From assembly GCA_947177185.1 (NCBI GenBank), contig CAMWTJ010000007.1, positions 29,791-93,790 on the forward strand: a stretch of 64,000 nt of DNA. Reading direction: 5' to 3'. Below the pieces are notes generated by a model. The model was not told the origin of the DNA, ran no database searches, and saw only the letters and a list, made by a program, of their open reading frames with translations. The stretch is from an uncultured Porphyromonadaceae bacterium (GTDB lineage Bacteria > Bacteroidota > Bacteroidia > Bacteroidales > Muribaculaceae). The position numbers and the translations under genes are program-made. Positions 54,208 to 64,000 of the stretch are shown here, piece after piece (the first letter of the stretch is position 1; the number at the start of each line of letters is the position of its first letter).

Positions 54208-56904
54208 ATGACTGAATTAGCTCCGAAATACAATCCTGCCGATGTGGAGGATAAATGGTACGCCTATTGGCTCGACCACAATCTGTTCAAATCGGTGCCC
54301 GACGCACGCGAGCCGTACACCATAGTGATTCCGCCGCCCAATGTGACCGGCGTGCTCCACATGGGCCATATGCTGAACAATACCATTCAGGATATACTCG
54401 TGCGCCGCGCTCGCATGATGGGCAAAAACGCGCTGTGGGTGCCCGGCACCGACCACGCCTCGATTTCTACGGAAACGAAAGTGATTCAGAAGCTGGCCAA
54501 GGAAGGTATCAAAAAGACCGACCTTACGCGTGAGGAATTCCTGAAGCATGCCTGGGACTGGACACACAAGCACGGCGGAATCATACTGCAGCAGCTGCGC
54601 AAGCTCGGCGCTTCGTGCGACTGGAGCCGCACGGCGTTCACTATGGACGAGAAACGCAGCGAAAGTGTGGTCAAGGTGTTCTGCGACCTCTATGACAAAG
54701 GCCTCATATATCGCGGCCTGCGCATGGTCAACTGGGACCCTCAGAACCGCACCGCCATCAGCGACGACGAGGTGTTCTTCGAACAGGAGCAGTCGAAGCT
54801 GTACTATCTCCGCTATTATGTGGCCGACGACGACATGAGCGGTGCCACCGGCGCGGAGGAAGAAGTGATACACACCGATGCCGACGGCCGCCGCTATGCT
54901 GTGGTGGCTACCACGCGTCCTGAAACCATAATGGGCGACACGGCCATGTGTATCAACCCCAAGGACCCCAAGAACGCGTGGCTCAAAGGCAAGCGTGTGA
55001 TTGTGCCGCTCGTGGGGCGTGTAGTGCCCGTAATCGAAGACCGCTATGTCGATATAGAATTCGGCACAGGGTGTCTGAAAGTTACCCCCGCCCACGACAA
55101 GAACGACAATATGCTCGGCAAGACCCACAACCTCGAAACCATCGATATCTTCAACGAAGACGGCACCGTGGCTGAGGTGGCCGGCATGTATGTGGGTATG
55201 GACCGCTTCGACTGCCGTAAGGCCATCGCTGCCGATCTGGCTGCCGCAGGGCTGATGGAGCGTGTGGAAGACTACGTGAACAACGTAGGCCTCTCCGAGC
55301 GCACCAAGGTGCCCATCGAGCCCCGTCTGTCGCTTCAGTGGTTCATAGACATGAAGCATTTTGCGGAAATATCGCTTAAGCCGGTGATGGACGATATAAT
55401 CCGTTTTGTGCCTGAAAAATACAAAACCACATACAGGGTGTGGCTGGAGAATATACAGGACTGGTGCATAAGCCGTCAGCTCTGGTGGGGACACCGTATC
55501 CCGGCTTACTACTACACCGACCCTGCCGATGGCGAAGAGAAATTTGTCGTGGCTGAAAACATCGACAAGGCACTGCAGAAAGTGCATGCGTGCGAGGGTT
55601 GTGCCGGACTCACCGTCGCCGACCTGCGTCAGGACGAGGGCGCGCTGGACACATGGTTCTCGTCGTGGCTGTGGCCCATCACGCTTTTCGACGGCATCAA
55701 CAATCCGGGCAACGAAGAGATAAACTACTACTATCCCACCGCAACTCTCGTCACCGGCCCCGACATCATATTCTTCTGGGTGGCCCGCATGATAATGGCT
55801 GGCTATGAATATGTGGGCAAGCAGCCGTTTAACAACGTGTATTTCACGGGCATTGTACGCGATGCTATAGGACGCAAAATGAGCAAGAGCCTTGGCAACT
55901 CGCCCGACCCGCTCGACCTTATCTCGACCTATGGCGCCGACGGCGTGCGCATGGGCATGCTGCTGGCCGCTCCTGCCGGCAACGATATCATGTACGACGA
56001 CAAGCTGTGCGAAACAGGTCGCAATTTCTGCAACAAAATCTGGAACGCCTTCCGCCTTGTGGCCGGATGGGATGTGGATGCGTCCATCGCCCGTCCCGAG
56101 GTGAATCTGCTTGCCGAGCGATGGATGCGCGCCCGCATAGACGCTACGGTGGCCGAGGTGAACGACTGCTTCGACAAATTCCGCCTCAACGACGCACTTA
56201 TGGCCGTTTACCGCCTGTTCCGCGACGACTTCTCCGGCAGCTATCTCGAGATGGTAAAACCTGCCTATCAGCAGCCTGTCGACGAAAAGACTATGCGAGC
56301 CACAAACGGATTCTTCGACGAGCTGCTGCGCATGCTCCATCCGTTCATGCCATTCATCACCGAGGAACTCTGGCAGCATCTCGCCGACCGTCGCGAAGGC
56401 GAAAGCATCATGTATGCGCCCATGCCTGCCGCAGCCGAGCCCGACCGTGCGCTGCTCGACGCCATGGCGCTCGCCCAGGAGGTGGTGGGAGGTGTGCGCG
56501 CCGTGCGTGCAAAGAAGAATATTCCCGCCAAGGAAGAGCTGCGCCTGCTTGTGCTCGGAGAATTCGACGCTACCGTCCATGGAGTTGTGCGCAAGCTGGC
56601 CAATGTGGGCGAGATTACGGTAAATGCCCAAAAGGACCCGGCTGCAATGTCGTTCCTCGTCGGCACTACCGAATTCGAAGTGCCCATGGCATCGAGCATA
56701 GACGTGGAAGCCGAACTGACGCGCCTTCGCAAGGAGCACGAATATTATGCCGGTTTCAAGGCATCTGTGGAGAAGAAACTCGGCAACGAGCGCTTCGTCA
56801 GCAACGCCCCTGCAGCCGTAGTGGAAACGGAGCGCCGCAAGCTGGCCGACGCCGAACAAAAACTCGCCTCGATAGCAGCCTCGATCGCCGCACTCGAGGC
56901 CTGA
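54208..56904 (+). CDS. valS: Valyl-tRNA synthetase
   Basis: 898 aa class Ia synthetase. HMGH at 51-54 (HIGH motif) and KMSKS at 557-561, with the editing (CP1) domain between them (about 200-360) and a C-terminal coiled coil (about 835-895). 29 nt after the phosphatidyltransferase gene; possibly co-transcribed. A terminator follows. Confidence 0.97.
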   Translation: MTELAPKYNPADVEDKWYAYWLDHNLFKSVPDAREPYTIVIPPPNVTGVLHMGHMLNNTIQDILVRRARMMGKNALWVPGTDHASISTETKVIQKLAKEGIKKTDLTREEFLKHAWDWTHKHGGIILQQLRKLGASCDWSRTAFTMDEKRSESVVKVFCDLYDKGLIYRGLRMVNWDPQNRTAISDDEVFFEQEQSKLYYLRYYVADDDMSGATGAEEEVIHTDADGRRYAVVATTRPETIMGDTAMCINPKDPKNAWLKGKRVIVPLVGRVVPVIEDRYVDIEFGTGCLKVTPAHDKNDNMLGKTHNLETIDIFNEDGTVAEVAGMYVGMDRFDCRKAIAADLAAAGLMERVEDYVNNVGLSERTKVPIEPRLSLQWFIDMKHFAEISLKPVMDDIIRFVPEKYKTTYRVWLENIQDWCISRQLWWGHRIPAYYYTDPADGEEKFVVAENIDKALQKVHACEGCAGLTVADLRQDEGALDTWFSSWLWPITLFDGINNPGNEEINYYYPTATLVTGPDIIFFWVARMIMAGYEYVGKQPFNNVYFTGIVRDAIGRKMSKSLGNSPDPLDLISTYGADGVRMGMLLAAPAGNDIMYDDKLCETGRNFCNKIWNAFRLVAGWDVDASIARPEVNLLAERWMRARIDATVAEVNDCFDKFRLNDALMAVYRLFRDDFSGSYLEMVKPAYQQPVDEKTMRATNGFFDELLRMLHPFMPFITEELWQHLADRREGESIMYAPMPAAAEPDRALLDAMALAQEVVGGVRAVRAKKNIPAKEELRLLVLGEFDATVHGVVRKLANVGEITVNAQKDPAAMSFLVGTTEFEVPMASSIDVEAELTRLRKEHEYYAGFKASVEKKLGNERFVSNAPAAVVETERRKLADAEQKLASIAASIAALEA

Positions 56905-56937
56905 TGCCGCTATAGACGCATCAGGCATTGCATTGCA

Positions 56938-56976
56938 AGTCAGGGACGCCCCGCACCGGGGTGTCCCTGACTGTTT
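56938..56976 (+). terminator. Hairpin terminator after valS
   Basis: Sixteen-bp stem with one G-T pair (56938-56953 with 56957-56972) and a short T tail. Confidence 0.7.
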
Positions 56977-57047
56977 CAGGCGCGCAGTTTTTTGCTTTTT
57001 TAGCTAAAAAAGCAAGAGGTCAGGGCTTATATGTCGGCGAAATTTCG

Positions 57048-57055
57048 TAAATTTG
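57048..57055 (+). promoter_or_regulatory. -7 element of the dnaN operon
   Basis: TAAATTTG at 57048-57055; predicts a 35-nt leader and rules out the in-frame TTG at 57053 as start of dnaN. Confidence 0.65.
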
Positions 57056-57094
57056 CTTATTAAAACAAGCTTGAACAAACATAACGAACCATAT

Positions 57095-58225
57095 ATGAAA
57101 TTCAACGTATCCAGCAAGGCGCTGCACAGTGCGGCATCGGCCGTGAGCAAAGTAATCAACAACAAGAACACTATCACGGTGCTTGACAACTTCCTCCTGA
57201 CTCTGTCAGGCGACAATATCACGCTGACAGGCATGGATTCCGAGAACTCGCTTTCGGCTGTGGTCGCTGTGACAGAAGCACAGGGCGAGGGCCGTTTCTG
57301 CATCAACGCGCGGTCGCTTGTCGATTTCCTCAAGGAGATACCCGACCAGGGCATCACATTCGAAATCAACCCCACCACTCTCGAAATCGTTATAGACTAT
57401 AGCAAGGGCAAGTCGAATTTCATAGCTGTCAACGGCGATGAATACCCCACCTACAAAAGCCGTGAGGACGACGAGGAGCCCATCGCCTTCGAGTGTCCCA
57501 CCGAAGAGCTCATAAAGGGCCTCGACTATACCACCTTCGCTGCCAGCACCGACGAGTATCGTCCTGTGATGCAAGGTGTGTTCTTCGACGTCAAGCCCGA
57601 CGCGCTCGTGTTCGCCGCCACCGACACGCGCAAACTCGTGCGTTTTATCAACCGCCGCATAGCAAGTGGCGCCACCGGCAGCTGCATCATGCCCATGAAA
57701 GCCTGCAATGTGCTGCGCAATGTCTTTGCCAAGGACGACACCGTGAGCGTGGAAATGACGAGCAAGAACGCCACATTCCGCAGCGCTACCTATACGTTCA
57801 GATGCTGCCTTCTCAACGGCCGCTATCCCGACTACAACCGCGTGATACCCGCCAAGAACCCGTATCTGCTGACTGTCGACCGCCGTTCGCTGCTCACTGC
57901 CGTGCGCCGCGTCGGTGTGTTCGTCGACCCCGGCTACAGCCTTGAGAAATTCCGTATCGAACCCGACCGCATCATTCTCAAGGGCGACAACAAGACCAAT
58001 CAGAGCACTGCCCGCGAGGAAACACCCTGCTCGTTCGATGGCCCGGAACTCACCATAGGTTTCAGCTCGCTTTACCTTCAGGAAATACTCAACATACTGC
58101 CTTCCGACGATATCACCGTGGCTTTGGCCGACCCCGGACGCCCCGGCGTGTTCCGTCCCATCGAAGACGAAAAAGACACCGAGCTGCTCATGCTGCTCAT
58201 GCCCATGACTGTAACGGATTTCTGA
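57095..58225 (+). CDS. dnaN: DNA polymerase III sliding clamp (beta)
   Basis: 376 aa from the ATG at 57095 (MKFNVSSKAL). Three repeated clamp domains (about 1-120, 125-245, 250-376) and the C-terminal LLMPM-type end of the family, which lines the protein-binding pocket. It heads the block dnaN, exonuclease, coaBC, DUF4835, recN, rlmB, typical of Bacteroidales. Confidence 0.96.
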   Translation: MKFNVSSKALHSAASAVSKVINNKNTITVLDNFLLTLSGDNITLTGMDSENSLSAVVAVTEAQGEGRFCINARSLVDFLKEIPDQGITFEINPTTLEIVIDYSKGKSNFIAVNGDEYPTYKSREDDEEPIAFECPTEELIKGLDYTTFAASTDEYRPVMQGVFFDVKPDALVFAATDTRKLVRFINRRIASGATGSCIMPMKACNVLRNVFAKDDTVSVEMTSKNATFRSATYTFRCCLLNGRYPDYNRVIPAKNPYLLTVDRRSLLTAVRRVGVFVDPGYSLEKFRIEPDRIILKGDNKTNQSTAREETPCSFDGPELTIGFSSLYLQEILNILPSDDITVALADPGRPGVFRPIEDEKDTELLMLLMPMTVTDF

Positions 58226-58226
58226 T

Positions 58227-58991
58227 ATGCCGCTAAATCTGAAAAAGCCTTTGGTGTTTTTTGACCTGGAAACCACCGGGACAAACATCACGCACGACCG
58301 TATCGTTGAAATCAGTTTCATTAAACTGATGCCCGACGGCTCGGTGGTGGAGCGCTCGCGCCGCATCAATCCCGAAATGCCGATTCCGGCCGAAGCCACC
58401 GCCATACACCACATCACCGACGACGATGTGGCTGCTGAGCCGACGTTCCGCATGGTGGCGCGTTCGCTGGCGGAATACTTCAGCGGATGCGACTTCGCCG
58501 GATTCAACAGCAACCGCTTCGACCTGCCGCTCCTCGACGAGGAGTTCAAGCGTGCAGGTGTTGAATTCGATTTTTCCGACAGCCGCTTTATTGACGTGCA
58601 GACCATATACCACAAACGCGAGCCGCGCACGCTGGTGGCTGCCTACCGCCACTATTGCGGCAAGAATCTCGACGATGCCCACAGCGCCGCTGCCGATACC
58701 CGCGCCACATACGAGGTGCTGATGGCACAGCTTGAGCATTACGACGATTTGCCCAATGATGTGGAAAAGCTCTCCGAATATGCTTCGCAGAACCGCAATG
58801 TCGACTTTATGGGCAGGCTCATATATGACGAAAACGGTTGCGAGATTATTAATTTCGGAAAGTACAAAGGCAAAAAAGCCGCCGACGTGCTGCGCACCGA
58901 CCCCGGCTACTACAGCTGGATTATGGGGGGCGATTTCACGAACAACACAAAGATGGCGTTCACACGCATAAAACTACGTGCAAAAAAATGA
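58227..58991 (+). CDS. DnaQ-like 3'-5' exonuclease with C-terminal accessory segment
   Basis: 254 aa. DEDDh domain (about 8-175): Asp13 and Glu15 (FFDLETTG), AGFNSNRFDLP as motif II and DDAHSAAADTRATYE as motif III. The C-terminal part (about 205-250: NFGKYKGKKAADVL, YYSWIM) matches the exodeoxyribonuclease X / DUF3820-like tail. Starts 1 nt after dnaN, so it may proofread or repair together with the clamp. Its stop overlaps coaBC by 4 nt. Confidence 0.9.
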   Translation: MPLNLKKPLVFFDLETTGTNITHDRIVEISFIKLMPDGSVVERSRRINPEMPIPAEATAIHHITDDDVAAEPTFRMVARSLAEYFSGCDFAGFNSNRFDLPLLDEEFKRAGVEFDFSDSRFIDVQTIYHKREPRTLVAAYRHYCGKNLDDAHSAAADTRATYEVLMAQLEHYDDLPNDVEKLSEYASQNRNVDFMGRLIYDENGCEIINFGKYKGKKAADVLRTDPGYYSWIMGGDFTNNTKMAFTRIKLRAKK

Positions 58992-60199
58992 GCTCTCCAC
59001 TGTCAGGCAAACATATAGTGCTCGGCATCACCGGCGGCATCGCAGCCTATAAATCGGCGCTGCTCGCGCGTCTGTTCGTAAAGGCAGGCGCGGAGGTGCA
59101 GGTGATAATGACACCCTCGGCCCGCGAGTTCATCACTCCGCTTACGATGTCGACCCTCACAGGCAAACCTGTGATAACGGAGTTTTTCACAGCCAACACG
59201 GGCGAGTGGCACAGCCATGTCGACCTCGGGCTTTGGGCCGATTTATTTGTGGTGGCGCCGGCCACGGCGTGCACTCTTGCGAAAATGGCCACAGGTGTAG
59301 CCGACAATATGCTGGTGACATCCTACCTGTCCACACGTGCCGACGTGTTTGTAGCGCCGGCCATGGACCTCGACATGATGGCACACGCCTCCACCGCGCG
59401 CAATCTCGCGACGCTGCGCGCCGACGGTGTGCGTGTGATTGAAGCCGCCGAAGGCGAGCTTGCAAGCCATCTTTCCGGCAAAGGGCGCATGGCCGAGCCG
59501 GCCGACATAGTGGCCGCGCTCGAGGCTCACATTGCGCAGGCGGAATCCATGAGCGGCAAGCATGTGCTCATAACTGCCGGGCCGACCTACGAACGCATCG
59601 ACCCGGTGCGTTTCATCGGCAACTATTCGAGTGGCAAGATGGGCTATGCCCTAGCAGAAGCTGCAGCGCGTCGCGGAGCGAGAGTCACGCTCGTCAGCGG
59701 CCCCGTGTCGTGTGTGGCTTCGCATCCGTCGGTCAGAGTGGTGCACGTAGAGTCGGCACGCGAAATGCTTGATGCAGCGCAGGCTGCATTTACTGATGCC
59801 GACGTGGCGATAATGGCCGCGGCAGTGGCCGACTATGCCCCCGCTACGGTGGAGGATAAAAAGGTGAAGCGCGAGCACACGCCCGAGATATCCCTGACAC
59901 TGCGGGCCAATCCCGACATTGCCGCCACGCTTGGAGAAGCGCGGCGCCCGGGGCAGATATTGGTGGGATTTGCATTGGAAACAGACAACGAGCAGGCCAA
60001 TGCTGCCGACAAGATGCGCCGAAAGCACCTTGATATGATAGTGCTGAATTCGCTCCGCGATGCCGGTGCAGGTTTCGGCACCGACACCAACAAGGTCACG
60101 GTTTTGCATGCCGATGGCACAACGCGTGCCTATGAACTGAAAAGCAAATCCGAGGTAGCTGAGGATATACTCAACGAAATAGAGGCATGCGCGCACTGA
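58988..60199 (+). CDS. coaBC: CoaBC, phosphopantothenoylcysteine synthetase/decarboxylase
   Basis: Two steps of coenzyme A synthesis in one 403-aa protein: N-terminal flavin-dependent decarboxylase CoaC (about 5-185, with GITGGIAAYKSA and TWHSH-type active-site region) and C-terminal CTP-dependent synthetase CoaB (about 188-400, with ITAGPTYERIDPVRFIGN and SSGKMG). Overlaps both neighbours (4 nt and 13 nt). Confidence 0.95.
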   Translation: MSSPLSGKHIVLGITGGIAAYKSALLARLFVKAGAEVQVIMTPSAREFITPLTMSTLTGKPVITEFFTANTGEWHSHVDLGLWADLFVVAPATACTLAKMATGVADNMLVTSYLSTRADVFVAPAMDLDMMAHASTARNLATLRADGVRVIEAAEGELASHLSGKGRMAEPADIVAALEAHIAQAESMSGKHVLITAGPTYERIDPVRFIGNYSSGKMGYALAEAAARRGARVTLVSGPVSCVASHPSVRVVHVESAREMLDAAQAAFTDADVAIMAAAVADYAPATVEDKKVKREHTPEISLTLRANPDIAATLGEARRPGQILVGFALETDNEQANAADKMRRKHLDMIVLNSLRDAGAGFGTDTNKVTVLHADGTTRAYELKSKSEVAEDILNEIEACAH

Positions 60200-61104
60200 C
60201 ACGTTTTATGGCAACTGCCCTCGCGGCCATGTCCGTGGCCTGCGCCTCGGCACAGGAACTGATGTGCACCGTCGAGGTGAACGCCGAGCAGGTGGAAGGC
60301 TCATACAAGCAAGTGTTTCAGACTTTGCAGCAGGCGGTTTCCGACTATATGAACACCACAGTGTTCAGCAACGCGCAGTTTGCTCCGAACGAAAAGATCG
60401 AGTGCCGCATGTTCTTCACTGTGAAGGAATACAGCGAAGACGGCACGGTGAGCGGCGACCTGCAGGTGCAGTCGGTGCGCCCCGTCTACAACAGCTCATA
60501 CACTACCACGCTTCTTAATTTCAAAGATGCCAAGGTGGATTTCTCCTACCGCGAGAACGATCCGCTTGTGTTTACGCTCGCCCAGCAGGAAAGCCAACTC
60601 ACGGCCATCCTGAATTTCTACGCCTATCTGTTCCTGGCCATGGATTTTGACTCGTTCTCGCCCCGTGGCGGCGACCCATATTGGGAGCGGCTTAAAGCCA
60701 TTGTGCAGATGGGGCAGAGCTCAGGCGAAACAGGGTGGAAGGCCTTCGAGGACACCAAAAACCGCAGCGCAGTGCTGTCGGCCTTTACCGACGCCTCGAC
60801 AGAGGGTTTGCGCGACATGATATATACCTACCACCGCCGTGGACTCGACGAAATGGCTGTCAGCCCCGACAAAGGGCGCGCGGCCATCACCGGCTCTCTT
60901 GATGCGGTGGCCGCTGTGGCGCGAGTGGCGCCGATGTCTGTGGCCCTTTCGATGTTCAAGGACGCTAAATTCGACGAGCTCGTAAATTTATATTCCAAAG
61001 CGCCGTCCGACGAGCGTACGAAGGTGTACAATCTGCTCGAGCCCATATATCCTACCGAGCAGTCGAGGCTGGAAGAAATAAAGAAAGGCAAGGAAACGCG
61101 ATGA
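60187..61104 (+). CDS. DUF4835 family periplasmic protein
   Basis: 305 aa with signal peptide (about 1-20, ASAQ cleavage). Family features: LMCTVEVNAEQVEG at 24-37, YDF-type FAPNEKIECRMFFTV, and the DSFSPRGGDPYWE segment. The family is Bacteroidota-specific and always near recN/coaBC; some databases call it PorD, a type IX secretion protein, but I know no strong proof. A role in the envelope is likely. Overlaps recN by 4 nt. Confidence 0.85.
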   Translation: MRALTRFMATALAAMSVACASAQELMCTVEVNAEQVEGSYKQVFQTLQQAVSDYMNTTVFSNAQFAPNEKIECRMFFTVKEYSEDGTVSGDLQVQSVRPVYNSSYTTTLLNFKDAKVDFSYRENDPLVFTLAQQESQLTAILNFYAYLFLAMDFDSFSPRGGDPYWERLKAIVQMGQSSGETGWKAFEDTKNRSAVLSAFTDASTEGLRDMIYTYHRRGLDEMAVSPDKGRAAITGSLDAVAAVARVAPMSVALSMFKDAKFDELVNLYSKAPSDERTKVYNLLEPIYPTEQSRLEEIKKGKETR

Positions 61105-62765
61105 TCAAATCACTGCACATAAGCAATTACGCCCTTATTTCACAGATAGATATAGAGCTGTGCGACGGGCTGAACATAATCACCGGCGAAACCGGCGCCG
61201 GCAAATCGGTCATGCTGGGTGCGCTCGGACTGCTGCTCGGCGGCCGCGCCGACATGCGTGTGGTGCGCGACAGCGCCCGCAAGTCGGTGATAGAGGCCGT
61301 GGCCGATGTTTCGGCTGTGCGCGATATCGAGTCGGTTTTTGCCGAATATGAGATTGAACCCGGAGCCGACGGCATATGCATACTGCGCCGCGAGTTGTTG
61401 CCGGGCGGGCGCTCTCGTGCCTTTATAAACGATTCGCCCGTCAATCTGCAGGCGCTCAAAGCGGTGTCGCTGCGCCTTATCGACATACACTCGCAGCACC
61501 AGAATCTGCTGCTCGCCGACGCCGCGTATCAGCTGTCGATTATAGACAGCATGGCCGATAATGCTGCGCTGCGTGGGCGCTATGCCGAAGCGTATGCGGC
61601 CTATAGAAAAACGCTGAAGGCGTACACCGATATGCGCGAATTGCTGCGCAGAAGCGCGGCGGATGCCCAATACATGGAGTATCAGCTTGAGCAACTTGAG
61701 CAGATGGAGCTGAAGCCCAACGAACAGTCCGACCTCGAAGCCGAGCGCGAGATACTGGCCAACGCCACAAATATTAAGATACATCTTACGGGAGCATTGG
61801 GCCCGATGACGGAAGATTCCGTCAACGCGGTGGGGGCTTTGTCCGAGGCATTGCAGCACTGCCGGGCGCTGTCGGATGTGCTGGACGAGGCCGACGGCCT
61901 TGCCGAAAGGCTTGAGATGGCCCGTATAGAGGTGCAGGACATAGCCGAGTCCCTTGCCGAGATGGATTCGAGAATCAATGCCGACCCCGAGCGCCTCGAC
62001 GCCGTGGAAGAGCGTCTGAGCGCGTTGTACTCGCTCGAAGTCAAGCACCATGTCGACAATGTAGACCAGCTGATAGCGCTGCGCGACAGTCTGCGGACTA
62101 AACTCGAGGCTCTGAGCGGCGGCGACGACAGCCTGGCGCAGCTCGAAAACAAAGCTCGCAAGGCAAAGAAAGAGGCTATGCTGCTGGCGCGCGAACTGAG
62201 CGCGACGCGCCACGATGCTGCGCAGCATTTTGCAGCCGAACTTACACGCAGAGCCATGCCGCTTGGCATGAAGAATCTGCGCTGCGAGGTGGCTTTCGCA
62301 TCCGACAAGCTCGCGCCGAGCGGATTCGACGTTGTCGAATTCCGTTTTGCCTTCAATAAGAATCAGACACCCGTGCCCATTGGCGGCGCCGCATCCGGCG
62401 GTGAAATCTCCCGCCTTATGTTGTCGGTTAAAAGCATTATTGCCGACAAGATGCAGCTGCCTACCATTATTTTCGACGAGGTGGACACTGGCGTCAGCGG
62501 CGATGTGGCTTCGCGCATGGCCGATATGATGCTTGGACTGTCAGGCCGGCTGCAGGTGATAGCCATAACCCACCTGCCTGCCGTAGCCGCACGTGGCAAT
62601 ACGCATTTCCGCGTGTACAAGCAGGACACTGAAGAAACCACCGAAACGCACATCGCGCGCCTGGATGCCGCCGGAAGAGAGCGCGAGATTGCGCTTATGC
62701 TCAGCGGAAAGGCCGACGACCCTACGGCCATTGCCGCAGCCAAATCACTGTTAAACAGCAAATGA
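61101..62765 (+). CDS. recN: DNA repair protein RecN
   Basis: SMC-like ATPase that helps double-strand-break repair. 554 aa: Walker A GETGAGKS at 29-36, coiled-coil arms (about 150-370), and Walker B with IIFDEVDTGVSG plus the VIAITHLPAVAARG segment. Full length. The rlmB ATG lies 2 nt after its stop. Confidence 0.95.
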   Translation: MIKSLHISNYALISQIDIELCDGLNIITGETGAGKSVMLGALGLLLGGRADMRVVRDSARKSVIEAVADVSAVRDIESVFAEYEIEPGADGICILRRELLPGGRSRAFINDSPVNLQALKAVSLRLIDIHSQHQNLLLADAAYQLSIIDSMADNAALRGRYAEAYAAYRKTLKAYTDMRELLRRSAADAQYMEYQLEQLEQMELKPNEQSDLEAEREILANATNIKIHLTGALGPMTEDSVNAVGALSEALQHCRALSDVLDEADGLAERLEMARIEVQDIAESLAEMDSRINADPERLDAVEERLSALYSLEVKHHVDNVDQLIALRDSLRTKLEALSGGDDSLAQLENKARKAKKEAMLLARELSATRHDAAQHFAAELTRRAMPLGMKNLRCEVAFASDKLAPSGFDVVEFRFAFNKNQTPVPIGGAASGGEISRLMLSVKSIIADKMQLPTIIFDEVDTGVSGDVASRMADMMLGLSGRLQVIAITHLPAVAARGNTHFRVYKQDTEETTETHIARLDAAGREREIALMLSGKADDPTAIAAAKSLLNSK

Positions 62766-62766
62766 T

Positions 62767-63522
62767 ATGGAAAAGAACGATTATATATTCGGCATACGTG
62801 CCGTGATTGAGGCTGTGGAGGCCGGAAAGCAGATAGACAAGCTGCTTGTCAAAAAAGACTTGCACGGCCCACTGGCCGACGAGCTGATGAGTGTCGTGCG
62901 CGAGCACCGCATCGTGGTGCAGAGAGTGCCGGTGGAGCGCCTGAACCGCGTTACGCGCAAGAACCATCAGGGCGTGGTGGCGTTTGTGGCGGCCGTCAAC
63001 TACTATACGCTCGAACAATTGGTGCCTCAGTTCTACGAAGACGGCATAGAGCCTTTCGTAGTGGTGCTGGACGGCATTACTGATGTGCGCAATTTCGGCG
63101 CAATCGCCCGAACGGCCGATTGCTGCGGGGTGGGGGCGCTCGTAATCGCCGAGCGCGGTGCCGCTGCTGTAAATGCCGATGCAGTGAAGACCTCGGCAGG
63201 AGCTCTTATGAGTATGCCCGTTTGCCGTGAACGAAGCATAGCCGGAGCAGTACGTTTCCTTAAGGACAACGGCTACCAGATTGTGGCGGCTACCGAGAAG
63301 AGCGACCGCATATACACTGATGCCCGCTACGAAGGCCCGGTAGCTATCGTGATGGGCGCAGAGGATGTGGGCATCTCGCCCGAAGTGCTGGAACTCTGCG
63401 ATACCCCTGTAGCCATACCTATGTTTGGCAACATAGGCAGCCTCAATGTGAGTGTGGCAGCCGGAGTAATGATGTACGAGGTGGTACGCCAGCGCCTCAG
63501 TGCCGATATGGCCGTGGAATAA
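62767..63522 (+). CDS. rlmB: RlmB, 23S rRNA 2'-O-methyltransferase (TrmH family)
   Basis: 251-aa SPOUT enzyme for G2251-type methylation in 23S rRNA. N-terminal substrate-binding domain (about 4-75), then the trefoil-knot domain with MGAEDVGIS and PMFGNIGSLNVSVAAGV motifs and the catalytic Arg of DVRNFGAIARTA near 102. Last gene of the dnaN block. Confidence 0.94.
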   Translation: MEKNDYIFGIRAVIEAVEAGKQIDKLLVKKDLHGPLADELMSVVREHRIVVQRVPVERLNRVTRKNHQGVVAFVAAVNYYTLEQLVPQFYEDGIEPFVVVLDGITDVRNFGAIARTADCCGVGALVIAERGAAAVNADAVKTSAGALMSMPVCRERSIAGAVRFLKDNGYQIVAATEKSDRIYTDARYEGPVAIVMGAEDVGISPEVLELCDTPVAIPMFGNIGSLNVSVAAGVMMYEVVRQRLSADMAVE

Positions 63523-63637
63523 GCACTCAATAGCCAATACTATTGAACCTATTTCCTGCAAAAATTATAAGACTGCGCCGTAATTCAGTTAGTTTTTACA
63601 CAGCGAGGTGACCTGCGATACTGCGAGGTCGATATGT

Positions 63638-63680
63638 AAAACGGGCGATATCATACCGCGAAAGTATGGTATCGTCCGTT
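63638..63680 (-). terminator. Hairpin terminator of the TonB-domain gene
   Basis: Seventeen-bp stem with G-T pairs (63640-63656 with 63664-63680) and TTTT on the minus strand. The rest of the 193-bp gap to rlmB holds nothing recognisable. Confidence 0.6.
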
Positions 63681-63715
63681 GTGGCTATAATGCGAAGATT
63701 TATCGAGTCGTAATT

Positions 63716-64000
63716 CTACTTGAATGTAATAGGAAGGCAGTAACTGACTCTCTTAGGCTCTCCGTTCATTGAGCCCGGTATCCACTTTGGCATAATGGAA
63801 ACAAGACGGAGCGCTTCGGCATCCAAAGAAGGAGTGCGGCCACGCAAGATGCGAGGATATGTTACTGTCCCATCTTTCTCAATATAGAAAGTGACTACTA
63901 CACGGCCATGTTCATTATTTTGCTTTGCTTCTTCAGGATACTGCATATTTGATTCCAAAAATTCATATAAAGCAGATTCACCACCGGGAAAACACGGCTT
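63716..64000 (-). CDS. TonB C-terminal domain protein, N-terminus beyond the window
   Basis: The frame is open to the right edge; 94 codons are visible. They begin in FPGGESALYEFL and include YPEEAKQNNEHGRVVV, the PSLDAEALRLV segment, MPKWIPG and a final PITFK: the TonB C-terminal domain that contacts outer-membrane receptors. The start, membrane helix and any other domains (for example BlaR1 or a second TonB copy) lie outside, so the full protein type is unknown. Confidence 0.88.
   Translation of the reverse strand, partial: KPCFPGGESALYEFLESNMQYPEEAKQNNEHGRVVVTFYIEKDGTVTYPRILRGRTPSLDAEALRLVSIMPKWIPGSMNGEPKRVSYCLPITFK

Noticed and set aside
54217..56928. A 903-codon frame antisense to valS, and a similar one antisense to pfp (40422-42341)
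   Set aside because: Codon bias of valS and pfp explains the lack of stops on the other strand; the translations show no domain.

Overview
The window is a stretch of chromosome from a strict or near-strict anaerobe of the Bacteroidales; a GC-rich gut lineage such as Muribaculaceae is my best guess. Three things point there. Bacteroidota-type promoters (TTTG or TTG, about 20 bp, then TAnnTTTG) stand in front of most transcription units. The type IX secretion genes porT, porP, gldK, gldL, gldM and gldN are present. Lineage-typical genes also occur: a fused murF-alr, a short primary sigma factor of 286 aa, PPi-dependent phosphofructokinase, GSCFA, DUF4835 and rubrerythrin. No rRNA or CRISPR array is present. 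Species cannot be fixed from this sequence.

Layout: 1-10.3 kb holds rlmD (cut by the edge), class II aldolase, a YczE/DUF6198 membrane protein, the dTDP-rhamnose set rmlA-C-D-B, rubrerythrin, ndk, an M23/LysM peptidase and a type II NADH dehydrogenase. 10.3-16.3 kb is a minus-strand operon: GDPD, a PorE-like type IX protein, GSCFA and murF-alr. 16.6-18.1 kb is a PadR/PspC pair with a palindromic operator. 18.1-21.5 kb is an AT-rich acquired island carrying a one-polypeptide nuclease-methyltransferase-specificity protein, 15-bp direct repeats, a foldable upstream element and a truncated gene. 21.5-26.8 kb: MsbA-like ABC exporter, two glycosyltransferases, uridine kinase and lptB. 26.8-30.9 kb (minus): fabG, cmk, ispH, then two DEDDh exonucleases around a tiny lipoprotein. 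31-38.3 kb: a LolC/E-like permease, rsfS-ftsH, rpoD and a NatAB-type ABC exporter. 38.4-42.1 kb: an MFS sugar transporter with an unusual inserted domain, and pfp. 42.3-51.1 kb: lipid kinase, glycosyltransferase and the type IX core. 51.2-53.3 kb: tRNA-Gly(CCC) and a small accessory block with hicAB. 53.4-64 kb: a CDP-alcohol phosphatidyltransferase, valS, dnaN, a DnaQ-like exonuclease, coaBC, DUF4835, recN, rlmB and a TonB C-terminus.

The genes mostly serve envelope building (rhamnose, LPS export, peptidoglycan, type IX secretion, lipid kinase), anaerobic glycolysis and core information processing. The best candidates for something unusual are the single-chain restriction-modification island with its repeats and structured leader, the exonuclease-lipoprotein-exonuclease operon, the inserted domain in the MFS transporter, and a short promoter-hairpin transcript between ftsH and rpoD. 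None is proven from sequence alone. I do not see a clearly new multi-gene defence system.
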